Assembly: GCF_014639075.1 (NCBI RefSeq)
Contig: NZ_BMFS01000005.1
Location: 62,001-126,000 of the forward strand
Direction: 5' to 3'
DNA length: 64,000 bases
DNA from: Glycocaulis albus
Lineage (GTDB): Bacteria > Pseudomonadota > Alphaproteobacteria > Caulobacterales > Maricaulaceae
In this document: one piece after another, positions 43,882 through 50,970 of the stretch
Layout: each line of letters starts with the position of its first letter
How positions within the stretch are numbered: the first letter of the stretch is position 1
Position numbers and translations under genes: made by a program
Notes under the pieces: model-generated
Told to the model about the DNA's origin: nothing
Databases searched by the model: none
What the model saw: only the letters and a program-made list of their open reading frames with translations

Positions 43882-45717
43882 ATGTCACAGCAAGACTTCC
43901 CCCTCGATACGAAGCGCCACACGGCGGCCCATCTGATGGCCGCTGCCGTGAAGGAAATCTGGCCAGAGGCCCGGTTCGGTGTGGGGCCTGCGACCGCGAC
44001 CGGCTTCTACTACGACATCAACCTGCCCAATACGCTCACGCCGGAAGACCTGACCGCTATCGAGAAGCGCATGAAGGAAATGCGCAAGGAGCGCATTGCC
44101 ATGGTGCGCGAGGAGCTGCCGATTGACAGCGCCATCGAGTACATGCGCCGCGAGGGGCAGGACTTCAAAGTCGAGCTTCTGGAACTCTTGCGCGACAAGG
44201 GCTCCACGGCGATTGCCAAGGAGACCGGCGATGAGAGTGTTGCCGGGGACGGCCTGGACTCCGTCAGCTTCTACAAGCTGGGTGATTTCGTCGATCTATG
44301 CCGTGGACCGCATGTCGATCATTCCGGCCAGGTCGGCCATTTCAAGCTGCGCTCTATCGCCGGCGCCTATTGGCGCGGGGATGCTAAGAACCCGCAGCTG
44401 CAGCGTATCCACGCCTTGTGCTTTGACACCAAGGAAGAGCTGGACGCGGAAATCCTGCGCCTTGAGGAGCAGGCCAAGCGCGACCACCGCAAGATCGGCA
44501 AGGAGCTGGGTCTTTTCACCATCGTGGAAGAGGTGGGCGCGGGCCTGCCGCTCTGGCTGCCGGCCGGCAATGTGATCCGCGACGAGCTGGAGCATCTGGC
44601 CCGTCAGGAAGAACGCGCCGCCGGATACCAGCGCGTCTCCACGCCCCACATCACCAAGGGCGAGCTGTATCACAAGTCCGGGCATTTGCCGTACTACGCC
44701 GAGGACATGTACGCGCCGATCATGATCGACGAGCAGGAATACTATCTGCGCCCGATGAACTGCCCGCACCACCACATGATCTACGCCCACGACCAGTGGA
44801 GCTATCGCGATCTGCCGGTGCGTCTGTCCGAATACGGACAGGTCTACCGCTATGAGGCGTCGGGCGGCCTGTCCGGGCTGATGCGGGTGCGCGGCTTCTG
44901 CCAGAACGACGCGCATATCTATTGCCGCGAGGATCAGGCCAAGGACGAGTTTCTGGCCGTGATGCACATGCATGCGAAATACTATCGCATGTTCGGCATC
45001 GAGGATTTCTGGATGCGGCTCTCCCTGCCCGATTTCGACAATCTCGACAAATATGTCGATGATACGCAAGGCTGGATGAAGGCGCTGGGCATCCTGAAAG
45101 AGGCGATGGACGAGTCCGGTTATCCGTACAAGGAAGTTGACGGCGAGGCGGCCTTCTACGGGCCCAAAGTGGACTTCATGGCGAAGTCCGTCGTCGGCAC
45201 GGAGTACGCGATCTCCACCAACCAGCTAGACTTCATGGCCACCAAGCGCTTCGATCTGGAATACACGTCAGAGGACGGTTCCAAGCAGCCGGTCTATGTG
45301 ATCCACCGCGCGCCGCTGGGCAGCCATGAGCGCTTCGTCGCCTTCCTGATCGAGCATTATGCCGGCAAGTTCCCGGTTTGGCTCGCGCCCGTTCAGGCGG
45401 TCGTGATCCCGATTGCCGACCGGCATGAGGAATATGCCAAACAGGTGCAGCAACGGCTGTTCAACGCGGAAACCAAATCGGTCCATTCGGGCATCCGCGT
45501 GGAAGCCGATCTGGCTGGCGAGCGTATGCAGAAGAAGATCCGCAACGCGCAGAACCGCAAAATCCCTTACATGCTCGTCGTCGGCGATGCCGAGGCCGAG
45601 GCCGGCACAGTCGCCCTGCGCCACCGCGATCATGGCGATCTCGGCACGGTGAGTGTGGACGATGTGATTGCCCGCATCACCAAAGAGATCAACACGCGGG
45701 TGGATCAGCCTGCGTGA
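43882..45717 (+). CDS. thrS: Threonyl-tRNA synthetase lacking the N-terminal TGS domain
   Basis: The best start (43882) gives 611 residues beginning MSQQDFPLDTKRHTAAHLMA, which is already the editing domain. The usual 60-residue TGS/N1 domain is absent, and the preceding bases do not encode one. The editing domain keeps H-T-A-A-H and D-L-C-R-G-P-H. The catalytic core keeps the zinc ligands (Cys in P-M-N-C-P-H, His in N-D-A-H-I, His in V-I-H-R-A) and MRVRGF, and the C-terminal anticodon domain is complete. It charges tRNA-Thr. A palindrome resembling a Zur box precedes it. Confidence 0.95.
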   Translation: MSQQDFPLDTKRHTAAHLMAAAVKEIWPEARFGVGPATATGFYYDINLPNTLTPEDLTAIEKRMKEMRKERIAMVREELPIDSAIEYMRREGQDFKVELLELLRDKGSTAIAKETGDESVAGDGLDSVSFYKLGDFVDLCRGPHVDHSGQVGHFKLRSIAGAYWRGDAKNPQLQRIHALCFDTKEELDAEILRLEEQAKRDHRKIGKELGLFTIVEEVGAGLPLWLPAGNVIRDELEHLARQEERAAGYQRVSTPHITKGELYHKSGHLPYYAEDMYAPIMIDEQEYYLRPMNCPHHHMIYAHDQWSYRDLPVRLSEYGQVYRYEASGGLSGLMRVRGFCQNDAHIYCREDQAKDEFLAVMHMHAKYYRMFGIEDFWMRLSLPDFDNLDKYVDDTQGWMKALGILKEAMDESGYPYKEVDGEAAFYGPKVDFMAKSVVGTEYAISTNQLDFMATKRFDLEYTSEDGSKQPVYVIHRAPLGSHERFVAFLIEHYAGKFPVWLAPVQAVVIPIADRHEEYAKQVQQRLFNAETKSVHSGIRVEADLAGERMQKKIRNAQNRKIPYMLVVGDAEAEAGTVALRHRDHGDLGTVSVDDVIARITKEINTRVDQPA

Positions 45718-45781
45718 ATGGCTGGACTCCCGGCCGGGCATGGCGAGAGCCGGGACCTTGCGCAGAACTGGCAGATAGAGG

Positions 45782-45809
45782 CCCCGGACAGCGCTGCGCG
45801 CTTCCGGGG
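45782..45809. terminator. Weak hairpin between thrS and the FPD-repeat gene
   Basis: CCCCGGA (45782-45788) pairs with TCCGGGG (45803-45809) over a 14-base loop in the convergent gap; TTTC follows on the plus strand. A terminator for thrS is possible but the signal is modest. Confidence 0.35.
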
Positions 45810-45828
45810 TTTCACGTTGTTGGGATCC

Positions 45829-46134
45829 TCACCTGACGCCTGGAAAGCTCGTTACATACTCCACCCGTATATCGGGAAAGCTCGTCACGAACTGCACCGT
45901 GAAGTCCGGGAAGCTGTCGACGAACTGCCAGCGCCCGCAGGAATCGGGAAAACTCGTGACCTGCTGCACCCGGATATCGGGGAAGCTGGAGACCAACTCC
46001 ACCTTGATGTCGGGAAAACTGCTCACCACCTGAACCCTGCCCTGCAGGGGAATGCCGTTATAGGCGCAGTCCGGCCCCACAGGCGGGCTGGCGGCCAGCG
46101 CGGCCATGATCAGCGGTGAAGCAGCAATCAACAT
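45829..46134 (-). CDS. Small secreted protein built of 11-residue V-x-x-V-(S/T)-S-F-P-D repeats
   Basis: The 101-residue product has a signal peptide (MLIAASPLIMAALAAS) and then six near-identical repeats of about 11 residues: VQVVSSFPD, VELVSSFPD, VQQVTSFPD, QFVDSFPD, VQFVTSFPD, VEYVTSFPG. A Cys-Gly-Arg-Trp insert follows repeat 3, and a second Cys (G-P-D-C) lies before repeat 1, so one disulfide is possible. The alternating hydrophobic pattern predicts short stacked beta strands, such as a beta-solenoid. I cannot assign a function. Its ribosome site GGGAGGGG is inside the 3' arm of the hairpin at 46137-46166. Confidence 0.8.
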   Translation of the reverse strand: MLIAASPLIMAALAASPPVGPDCAYNGIPLQGRVQVVSSFPDIKVELVSSFPDIRVQQVTSFPDSCGRWQFVDSFPDFTVQFVTSFPDIRVEYVTSFPGVR

Positions 46135-46136
46135 GG

Positions 46137-46166
46137 AAAAAGCCCCTCCCTGGCGGGAGAGGCTTT
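46137..46166 (-). terminator. Intrinsic terminator after pntB that also contains the ribosome site of the next gene
   Basis: On the minus strand AAAGCCTCTCCC pairs (one mismatch) with GGGAGGGGCTTT over loop GCCA and is followed by a T run. The 3' arm GGGAGGGG is the Shine-Dalgarno of the FPD-repeat gene, whose ATG (46134) is three bases beyond the T run. Confidence 0.75.
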
Positions 46167-46199
46167 CAGAACGCTCATGAACGCGCGGTGAAGACCTCG

Positions 46200-46244
46200 C
46201 CCTCGTCTTTCGAGACGGCCTTTCAGGCCTCCTCGGGACGAGGG
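46200..46244. repeat. Dispersed hairpin repeat, family A copy 2
   Basis: This copy matches 40279-40324 closely. Outer arms are CCCTCGTC and GACGAGGG here; the differences from copy 1 (T/C and A/G changes) keep the stem paired. It lies just downstream of pntB, between its stop and the terminator at 46137. Confidence 0.85.
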
Positions 46245-46254
46245 AAATGCATTC

Positions 46255-47661
46255 CTAATGCATGCCCTTCACGATGCTCTCGGTCATCTTCTTGGCATCG
46301 CCCAGCAGCATCAGCGTGTTGTCGCGGAAGAAGAGCGGGTTCTCCACCCCGGCATAGCCAGAGCCCAGCGAGCGCTTGATGAACATCACCGTGCCCGCCT
46401 TCCACACCTGCAGGACAGGCATGCCGTAAATCGGGCTGGACGGGTCGTCCTCGGCGGCCGGGTTGGTCACGTCATTGGCACCGATGACGAAGGCCACATC
46501 GGCCTGCGAGAAGGAGGAGTTGATATCCTCCAGCTCGAATACCTCGTCATAGGGCACCTGCGCTTCGGCCAGCAGCACGTTCATGTGGCCGGGCATGCGG
46601 CCCGCTACAGGGTGGATGGCGTAGGAGACGTCTACCCCTTCGGCTTTGAGCGCATCGCCCATTTCCTTCAGCGCATGCTGGGCCTGCGCCACCGCCATGC
46701 CATAGCCCGGCACGATGATGACCTTGCCGGCATTCTTCAGAATGAAGGCGGCATCATCGGCAGAGCCCTGCTTGACGATGCGCCCGCCGGTATCGGCCGC
46801 GGCAGACGCCACGCTTTCGCCGCCGAACCCGCCAAGGATCACGGAAATGAAGGAGCGGTTCATCCCCTTGCACATGATGTAGGAAAGGATGGCGCCCGAT
46901 GAGCCCACCAGCGCGCCGGTAACCAGCAGCGCCGTGTTCTCCAGCGTGAAGCCGAGCGCAGCTGCGGCCCAGCCCGAATACGAGTTGAGCATGGAGACGA
47001 CGACAGGCATGTCAGCCCCGCCAATCGGCACGATCAGCAAGACCCCCAGCACCAGTGCCAGAACCGCGATGATCCAGAACGCAGCTTTCGCGTCGCCGCC
47101 GGAAGCCACCAGAAACGCGATGAAGACGGCGCAGGCAATGCCGAGCCCGAGATTGAGCCAGTGCTGGCCTTTGAACACCAGTGGCGCGCCGGACATGATG
47201 CCCTGCAGTTTCATGAAGGCGATGACCGAGCCGGAGAAGGTAATCGCCCCGATGGCCGTGCCAATGCCTAGCTCGATCAATGACAGGGCTTTGAGGCCGC
47301 CCATCTCGTCGGCAATGCCGAACGCTGTGGGGGCGTAAAGTGCAGCCGCTGCTACGAGCACTGCGCACAGACCGACGAGAGAGTGGAACCCGGCGACCAG
47401 CTGAGGCATGGCCGTCATCGCGATGCGCCGCGCAATCACCGCACCTATCGTGCCGCCAACGGCTATTGCGCCGGCGATCACGATGAAGCCGGTAAAGCCG
47501 ATATCGAGCAATAACAGCGTGGTCGTGATGGCTATCGCCATGCCTGCCATGCCGAAATAATTGCCCTGGCGGGCGGTTTCGGGATTGGACAACCCGCGCA
47601 GCGCCAGAATGAAGAGAATGCCCGAGCCGAGATAGAACAGGGCGGCAAAATTGGGGGTCAT
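46255..47661 (-). CDS. pntB: NAD(P) transhydrogenase subunit beta
   Basis: The start at 47661 gives 468 residues. The N-terminal half has about eight or nine membrane helices (LFYLGSGILFILALRGLSN, then ITTTLLLLDIGFTGFIVIAGA). The C-terminal NADP-binding domain III shows the VIIVPGYGMAVAQAQHAL fingerprint, HPVAGRMPGHMNVLLAEA and GANDVTNPAA. With the alpha subunits it couples proton entry to NADPH production at the inner membrane. Its start overlaps the stop of the preceding pnt gene (ATGA). Confidence 0.97.
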   Translation of the reverse strand: MTPNFAALFYLGSGILFILALRGLSNPETARQGNYFGMAGMAIAITTTLLLLDIGFTGFIVIAGAIAVGGTIGAVIARRIAMTAMPQLVAGFHSLVGLCAVLVAAAALYAPTAFGIADEMGGLKALSLIELGIGTAIGAITFSGSVIAFMKLQGIMSGAPLVFKGQHWLNLGLGIACAVFIAFLVASGGDAKAAFWIIAVLALVLGVLLIVPIGGADMPVVVSMLNSYSGWAAAALGFTLENTALLVTGALVGSSGAILSYIMCKGMNRSFISVILGGFGGESVASAAADTGGRIVKQGSADDAAFILKNAGKVIIVPGYGMAVAQAQHALKEMGDALKAEGVDVSYAIHPVAGRMPGHMNVLLAEAQVPYDEVFELEDINSSFSQADVAFVIGANDVTNPAAEDDPSSPIYGMPVLQVWKAGTVMFIKRSLGSGYAGVENPLFFRDNTLMLLGDAKKMTESIVKGMH

Positions 47662-47993
47662 TCGCCGGACTCCTTGGGCGCTGCCGCCGGACGCTCTTTC
47701 TTCTTGTACATGGCCAGCATGCGCTGGGTGACGAGGAAGCCGCCGAAAATATTGATCGAGGCGAGCACCACGGCGAGAAGCCCTGTGCCTTGCGCAAACC
47801 GGCTGTCGAGGCCGGTTGCTGCTGCACCAGCGGCCAAGAGCGCGCCGACAATGATTACCGAGGAAATGGCGTTGGTCACGCTCATCAGGGGCGTGTGCAG
47901 GGCCGGGGTCACCGACCACACCACATAATAGCCCACAAAGATGGCGAGCACGAAAATCGCCAGCCGGTAGATATTCGGATCAATGGCTTCCAT
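47658..47993 (-). CDS. pntAB: NAD(P) transhydrogenase membrane subunit alpha-2
   Basis: This 111-residue membrane protein corresponds to the C-terminal transmembrane part of E. coli PntA, a separate subunit in alphaproteobacteria (as in Rhodospirillum). Helices are FVLAIFVGYYVVWSVTPALHTPLMSVTNAIS, VGALLAAGAAATG and LLAVVLASINIFGGFLVTQRMLAMY; the T-P-L-M-S-V-T-N-A-I-S segment is diagnostic. Start 47993 follows a GGAG site. It overlaps pntB by ATGA. Confidence 0.95.
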   Translation of the reverse strand: MEAIDPNIYRLAIFVLAIFVGYYVVWSVTPALHTPLMSVTNAISSVIIVGALLAAGAAATGLDSRFAQGTGLLAVVLASINIFGGFLVTQRMLAMYKKKERPAAAPKESGE

Positions 47994-48029
47994 ACGTCTC
48001 ACTCCGCCCCGTTGCTGAGGCTCTGTCTG

Positions 48030-48119
48030 CTAGCCGAGGAATACCGCTGCGGCGGCAAAGGCGCTCAGCGTGACGATGGCCACACCGGCCATGACAATCT
48101 GTGTGATGCGGCGTTTCAT
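48030..48119 (-). CDS. 29-residue single-span membrane microprotein inside the pnt operon
   Basis: An ATG at 48119 lies four bases after the pntAA stop and eight bases after a strong GGAGGA ribosome site. The frame encodes MKRRITQIVMAGVAIVTLSA followed by F-A-A-A-A-V-F-L-G and ends at 48030. The positive N-terminus and one hydrophobic stretch predict a tiny inner-membrane protein. Position between pntAA and pntAB suggests an accessory transhydrogenase peptide. I do not recognise a named family, and expression is unproven. Confidence 0.65.
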   Translation of the reverse strand: MKRRITQIVMAGVAIVTLSAFAAAAVFLG

Positions 48120-48123
48120 GGGT

Positions 48124-49248
48124 CTATCCTCCGAGGGAAGGATGAACGACTGCGCCATCGCGCGTCAGCGTCATCCCCTTGATGATCTCGTCCTCCCATT
48201 GAGGCGAGAGCGCGCCAGCCTCATCCCGCAATAGCGGGGCAAGATTGACGAAATTCTTGGCCAGAAGCTGCGAGGCATCCGCAGCGAGGCGCGCAGGCAG
48301 ATTGGTGAAGCCCGCGATCTTCACGCCGCCATGCTCCACGACCTCATCGGCCCTGGTCAGCTCGCAGTTTCCGCCTGTGGCGGCGGCGATGTCGATGATG
48401 ACCGAGCCGGGCTTCATCGTCTCCACCATGGCCTTCGTGATGAGGCGTGGCGCCGGACGGCCCGGGATCAGCGCGGTTGTCACCACGATATCCTGCTTGG
48501 CGATATGAGCAGCGACCAGTTCGGCCTGTTTGGCCTTGTAGTCATCGCTCATCTCCTTGGCGTAGCCGCCAGCGGTCTCGGCGGCCTTGAATTCCTCGTC
48601 CTCGACAGCGATGAATTTTGCGCCCAGCGAGCCGACCTGTTCCTTGGCGGCGGGACGCACATCATTGGCCGACACGATCGCGCCCAGACGCCGTGCGGTG
48701 GCGATAGCCTGCAGGCCCGCAACGCCCGCGCCCATGATGAAGGCTTTCGCGGCGGCGACCGTTCCGGCAGCCGTCATCATCATCGGGAAGGCGCGGCCAT
48801 AGAGCGTGGCGGCCTCGATAACCGCCCGGTAGCCAGCCAGGTTGGACTGTGAAGAAAGCGCGTCCATGGACTGGGCGCGCGTGATGCGCGGCGTGTATTC
48901 CATCGCCAGCGCGTTGACGCCCGCATCGGCGCAGGCCTTGGCAAAATCCTTGTCCCCATGCGGATCGAGAAGCCCGATCAGCACAGCGCCCTTCGGCAGC
49001 TTGGCAAGGGTTGCCGCATCGGGGCGGCGCACGGTCAGGAAAACCTCGCCATCCTTGATGGCTGCGGCACGGGTTACGCAATTTGCACCCGCCGCCTGAT
49101 AGGCCGCGTCTGTCACACTGGCGGAAAGCCCTGCGCCCTTTTCCACCGATACGCTGGCACCGGCCTTGATAAGCGCCCTCACCGAGTCCGGCGTGGCGGC
49201 CACGCGGGCTTCGCCGGGAAATGTTTCGGTGAGAACGGCTATGCGCAT
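48124..49248 (-). CDS. pntAA: NAD(P) transhydrogenase subunit alpha-1 (NAD-binding)
   Basis: The 374-residue soluble domain I shows RIAVLTETFPGEARVAATPD, the alanine-dehydrogenase-like MTAAGTVAAAKAFIMGAGVAG with Rossmann motif G-A-G-V-A-G, RRLGAIVSANDVR and VTTALIPGRPAPRLIT. It binds NAD(H) and passes hydride to the pntB NADP domain. It is the first transhydrogenase gene; the 98-base gap upstream separates it from the COX4-like gene. Confidence 0.96.
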   Translation of the reverse strand: MRIAVLTETFPGEARVAATPDSVRALIKAGASVSVEKGAGLSASVTDAAYQAAGANCVTRAAAIKDGEVFLTVRRPDAATLAKLPKGAVLIGLLDPHGDKDFAKACADAGVNALAMEYTPRITRAQSMDALSSQSNLAGYRAVIEAATLYGRAFPMMMTAAGTVAAAKAFIMGAGVAGLQAIATARRLGAIVSANDVRPAAKEQVGSLGAKFIAVEDEEFKAAETAGGYAKEMSDDYKAKQAELVAAHIAKQDIVVTTALIPGRPAPRLITKAMVETMKPGSVIIDIAAATGGNCELTRADEVVEHGGVKIAGFTNLPARLAADASQLLAKNFVNLAPLLRDEAGALSPQWEDEIIKGMTLTRDGAVVHPSLGG

Positions 49249-49346
49249 GGTGACATCCTGTCCGGCCGGGGCGGGAGATACTCAGGATGTCACAATGCGC
49301 GAATCTCGATGATGCGCAAAGGCGAAATTTGGTTAACGGCCCGGGC

Positions 49347-49640
49347 TTAGCCCGTGAACACTGCGATTGCCAGGCCGATAATGGCTGTCAGCACCGTCAG
49401 AACACCGGTGGTCAGCCAGTACCACGGCCCCTGCTTCATGATCACGCCGCCAATGACACCGACAGCCAGGCCAAAGCCGAGCGCGGTGAACCAGCCAGAG
49501 CCGGTGGCGAAAGCAAATGTCAGGAATACAACCGTGTAGGCCAGCACCAGCGACGAGGAGACGCCCGCCTTCATCACGCCCACGAACATGCCTTGCTGCT
49601 CGGAAATATTCATTTCGCCGCGGGTGTATTCAGATGCCAT
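49347..49640 (-). CDS. aa3-type cytochrome oxidase subunit IV-like membrane protein (PF07835)
   Basis: The start at 49640 gives 97 residues opening MASEYTRGEMNISEQQGMF, which matches the PF07835 motif (Y-x-x-G-x-M-x-I-x-E-Q) found at the N-terminus of alphaproteobacterial aa3 oxidase subunit IV. Three hydrophobic segments follow (about 24-46, 49-68 and 73-95), whereas the classical subunit has one. Small PF07835 genes often stand next to pnt genes in this class, as here. Confidence 0.78.
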   Translation of the reverse strand: MASEYTRGEMNISEQQGMFVGVMKAGVSSSLVLAYTVVFLTFAFATGSGWFTALGFGLAVGVIGGVIMKQGPWYWLTTGVLTVLTAIIGLAIAVFTG

Positions 49641-49714
49641 GTCGGAGCTCCGTCTGGTCAGTAGAGGCTGTTGATCCGGCAATTAGCATGGGTTTGACCG
49701 GGGGCCAATACCGC

Positions 49715-50653
49715 TCAGGCGTGCTTTTTCGCCTGCTTTGCCCAGCCCTCGCACAGGGCTTGCAGCACGCTGGCAACCGCAAGCGGCTGGTCAAGGATCA
49801 GATGATGCTTGGCGTCGGGCACGCTGACGAAGGGCGAAGCTGTGAACACGGTGCGCATGTAGTCCCAGGTTTCGGCCTGCATCAGGCGCGATTGTGCGCC
49901 GCGTACGAACGCCAGCGGACATTTCAGGCTTGCCGCAGCCTTCTCGGGATCGCGCCGCTCCCAGCTCAGCTTCGCCCACAGATCCGGATCAAACTTCCAC
50001 GTCACGCCGCCTTTCGTCTCTTTCAGCGAACCGCGCGCGATATGGTCCAGCAGCCAGAGATGCTCGCAAGGCTGGTCCGGCAAGAGGCGGAAGCGGGCCA
50101 GCGCTGTCCCGGTGTCCTTGTAAACACGGCCGCCCCGGCGCGGCGGCGACCCCTCGCGTTGCTCGGTCTGCGGGCGGATCGGGCTGTCCAGAATGATACC
50201 GGCCGCGAAATGTTCACCGATGGCGATGGCCGCGCTCAGCGTGACGAACCCGCCAAAGGAATGCCCGGCGAGTACCGGCTTTCCGGTTTCGAACGCGCCG
50301 CCAGCCTCGGCCGCGGCAAGCACATCGGACGCATGATCGTTCATCGAATAGGTCTCGCGCCAACCGCTATCGCCCATGCCGGCCAGATCTGGCGCCACAA
50401 CGCGGTAGCCTTCAGCCGCGAGGAAGGGCCCTATTGCGTCCCACCATCCCTTGTGGGCCGTGCCGCCATGAACCAGGATCAGGCCCGGCGCGCCGCGCGG
50501 CCCCCATGCCTTCCAGGAAAGAGCGGTATCCAGCCGTGATACAGTACCGGTCTCGCACTCTGTCTCCAGGGCGCGGGCAAACCATTTCGGGCCCGTCAGC
50601 TTTTCACCCTTGAGTGCGGCAAGCGGAGAGGGCGGGCGTTCGCGTTCGGTCAT
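49715..50653 (-). CDS. Alpha/beta-hydrolase
   Basis: The 312-residue protein has the oxyanion motif L-V-H-G-G-T-A-H-K-G-W-W, VVAPDLAGMGDSGWRETYSM, the nucleophile elbow A-G-H-S-F-G-G, and a terminal His in D-A-K-H-H-L-I-L-D-Q-P. This is the general pattern of epoxide-hydrolase/haloalkane-dehalogenase-like esterases; the substrate is not predictable. It is transcribed alone, divergent from the sigma-54 regulator. Confidence 0.85.
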   Translation of the reverse strand: MTERERPPSPLAALKGEKLTGPKWFARALETECETGTVSRLDTALSWKAWGPRGAPGLILVHGGTAHKGWWDAIGPFLAAEGYRVVAPDLAGMGDSGWRETYSMNDHASDVLAAAEAGGAFETGKPVLAGHSFGGFVTLSAAIAIGEHFAAGIILDSPIRPQTEQREGSPPRRGGRVYKDTGTALARFRLLPDQPCEHLWLLDHIARGSLKETKGGVTWKFDPDLWAKLSWERRDPEKAAASLKCPLAFVRGAQSRLMQAETWDYMRTVFTASPFVSVPDAKHHLILDQPLAVASVLQALCEGWAKQAKKHA

Positions 50654-50970
50654 CAGGAAATCCGTCCGTTTACATGACGGGCCGGGCAGCAGCGTCCCCG
50701 GCGGCAGAAGGGAGGCATTGGGTAGGCCCGCAGGCGCGATGCGTCAATCAGCGCCGGTCAGCTTCCTCTCAACCTATTGCTAACCCTCTATTTACCCTAA
50801 CCATTTCTCACCGGTCTCTACACGTGACCTTAACCGGAAGTGTCCCATAACGGTGCGCATCAAGGGGCGGGTCCACAACAGAGCCTGGCCGTTCACGCAG
50901 AAAACTGCGGAATGGTCACAAAGGGCCGGGGCACGCCTCACCAAGGTGGGACAAAAAAGGTGTGGGTGAC
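50654..50970. other. Intergenic region before the sigma-54 regulator, no gene seen
   Basis: About 317 bases between divergent genes hold no credible frame. The middle is richer in A and T (TAACCCTCTATTTACCCTAACC near 50785). I saw no clear sigma-54 (GG-N10-GC) or CtrA site that I would defend, and no terminator. Confidence 0.5.

Noticed and set aside
50780-50830. A CtrA site (TTAA-N7-TTAA) before the NtrC-type regulator
   Set aside because: TAACC words are present, but none are spaced at seven bases in the correct orientation.
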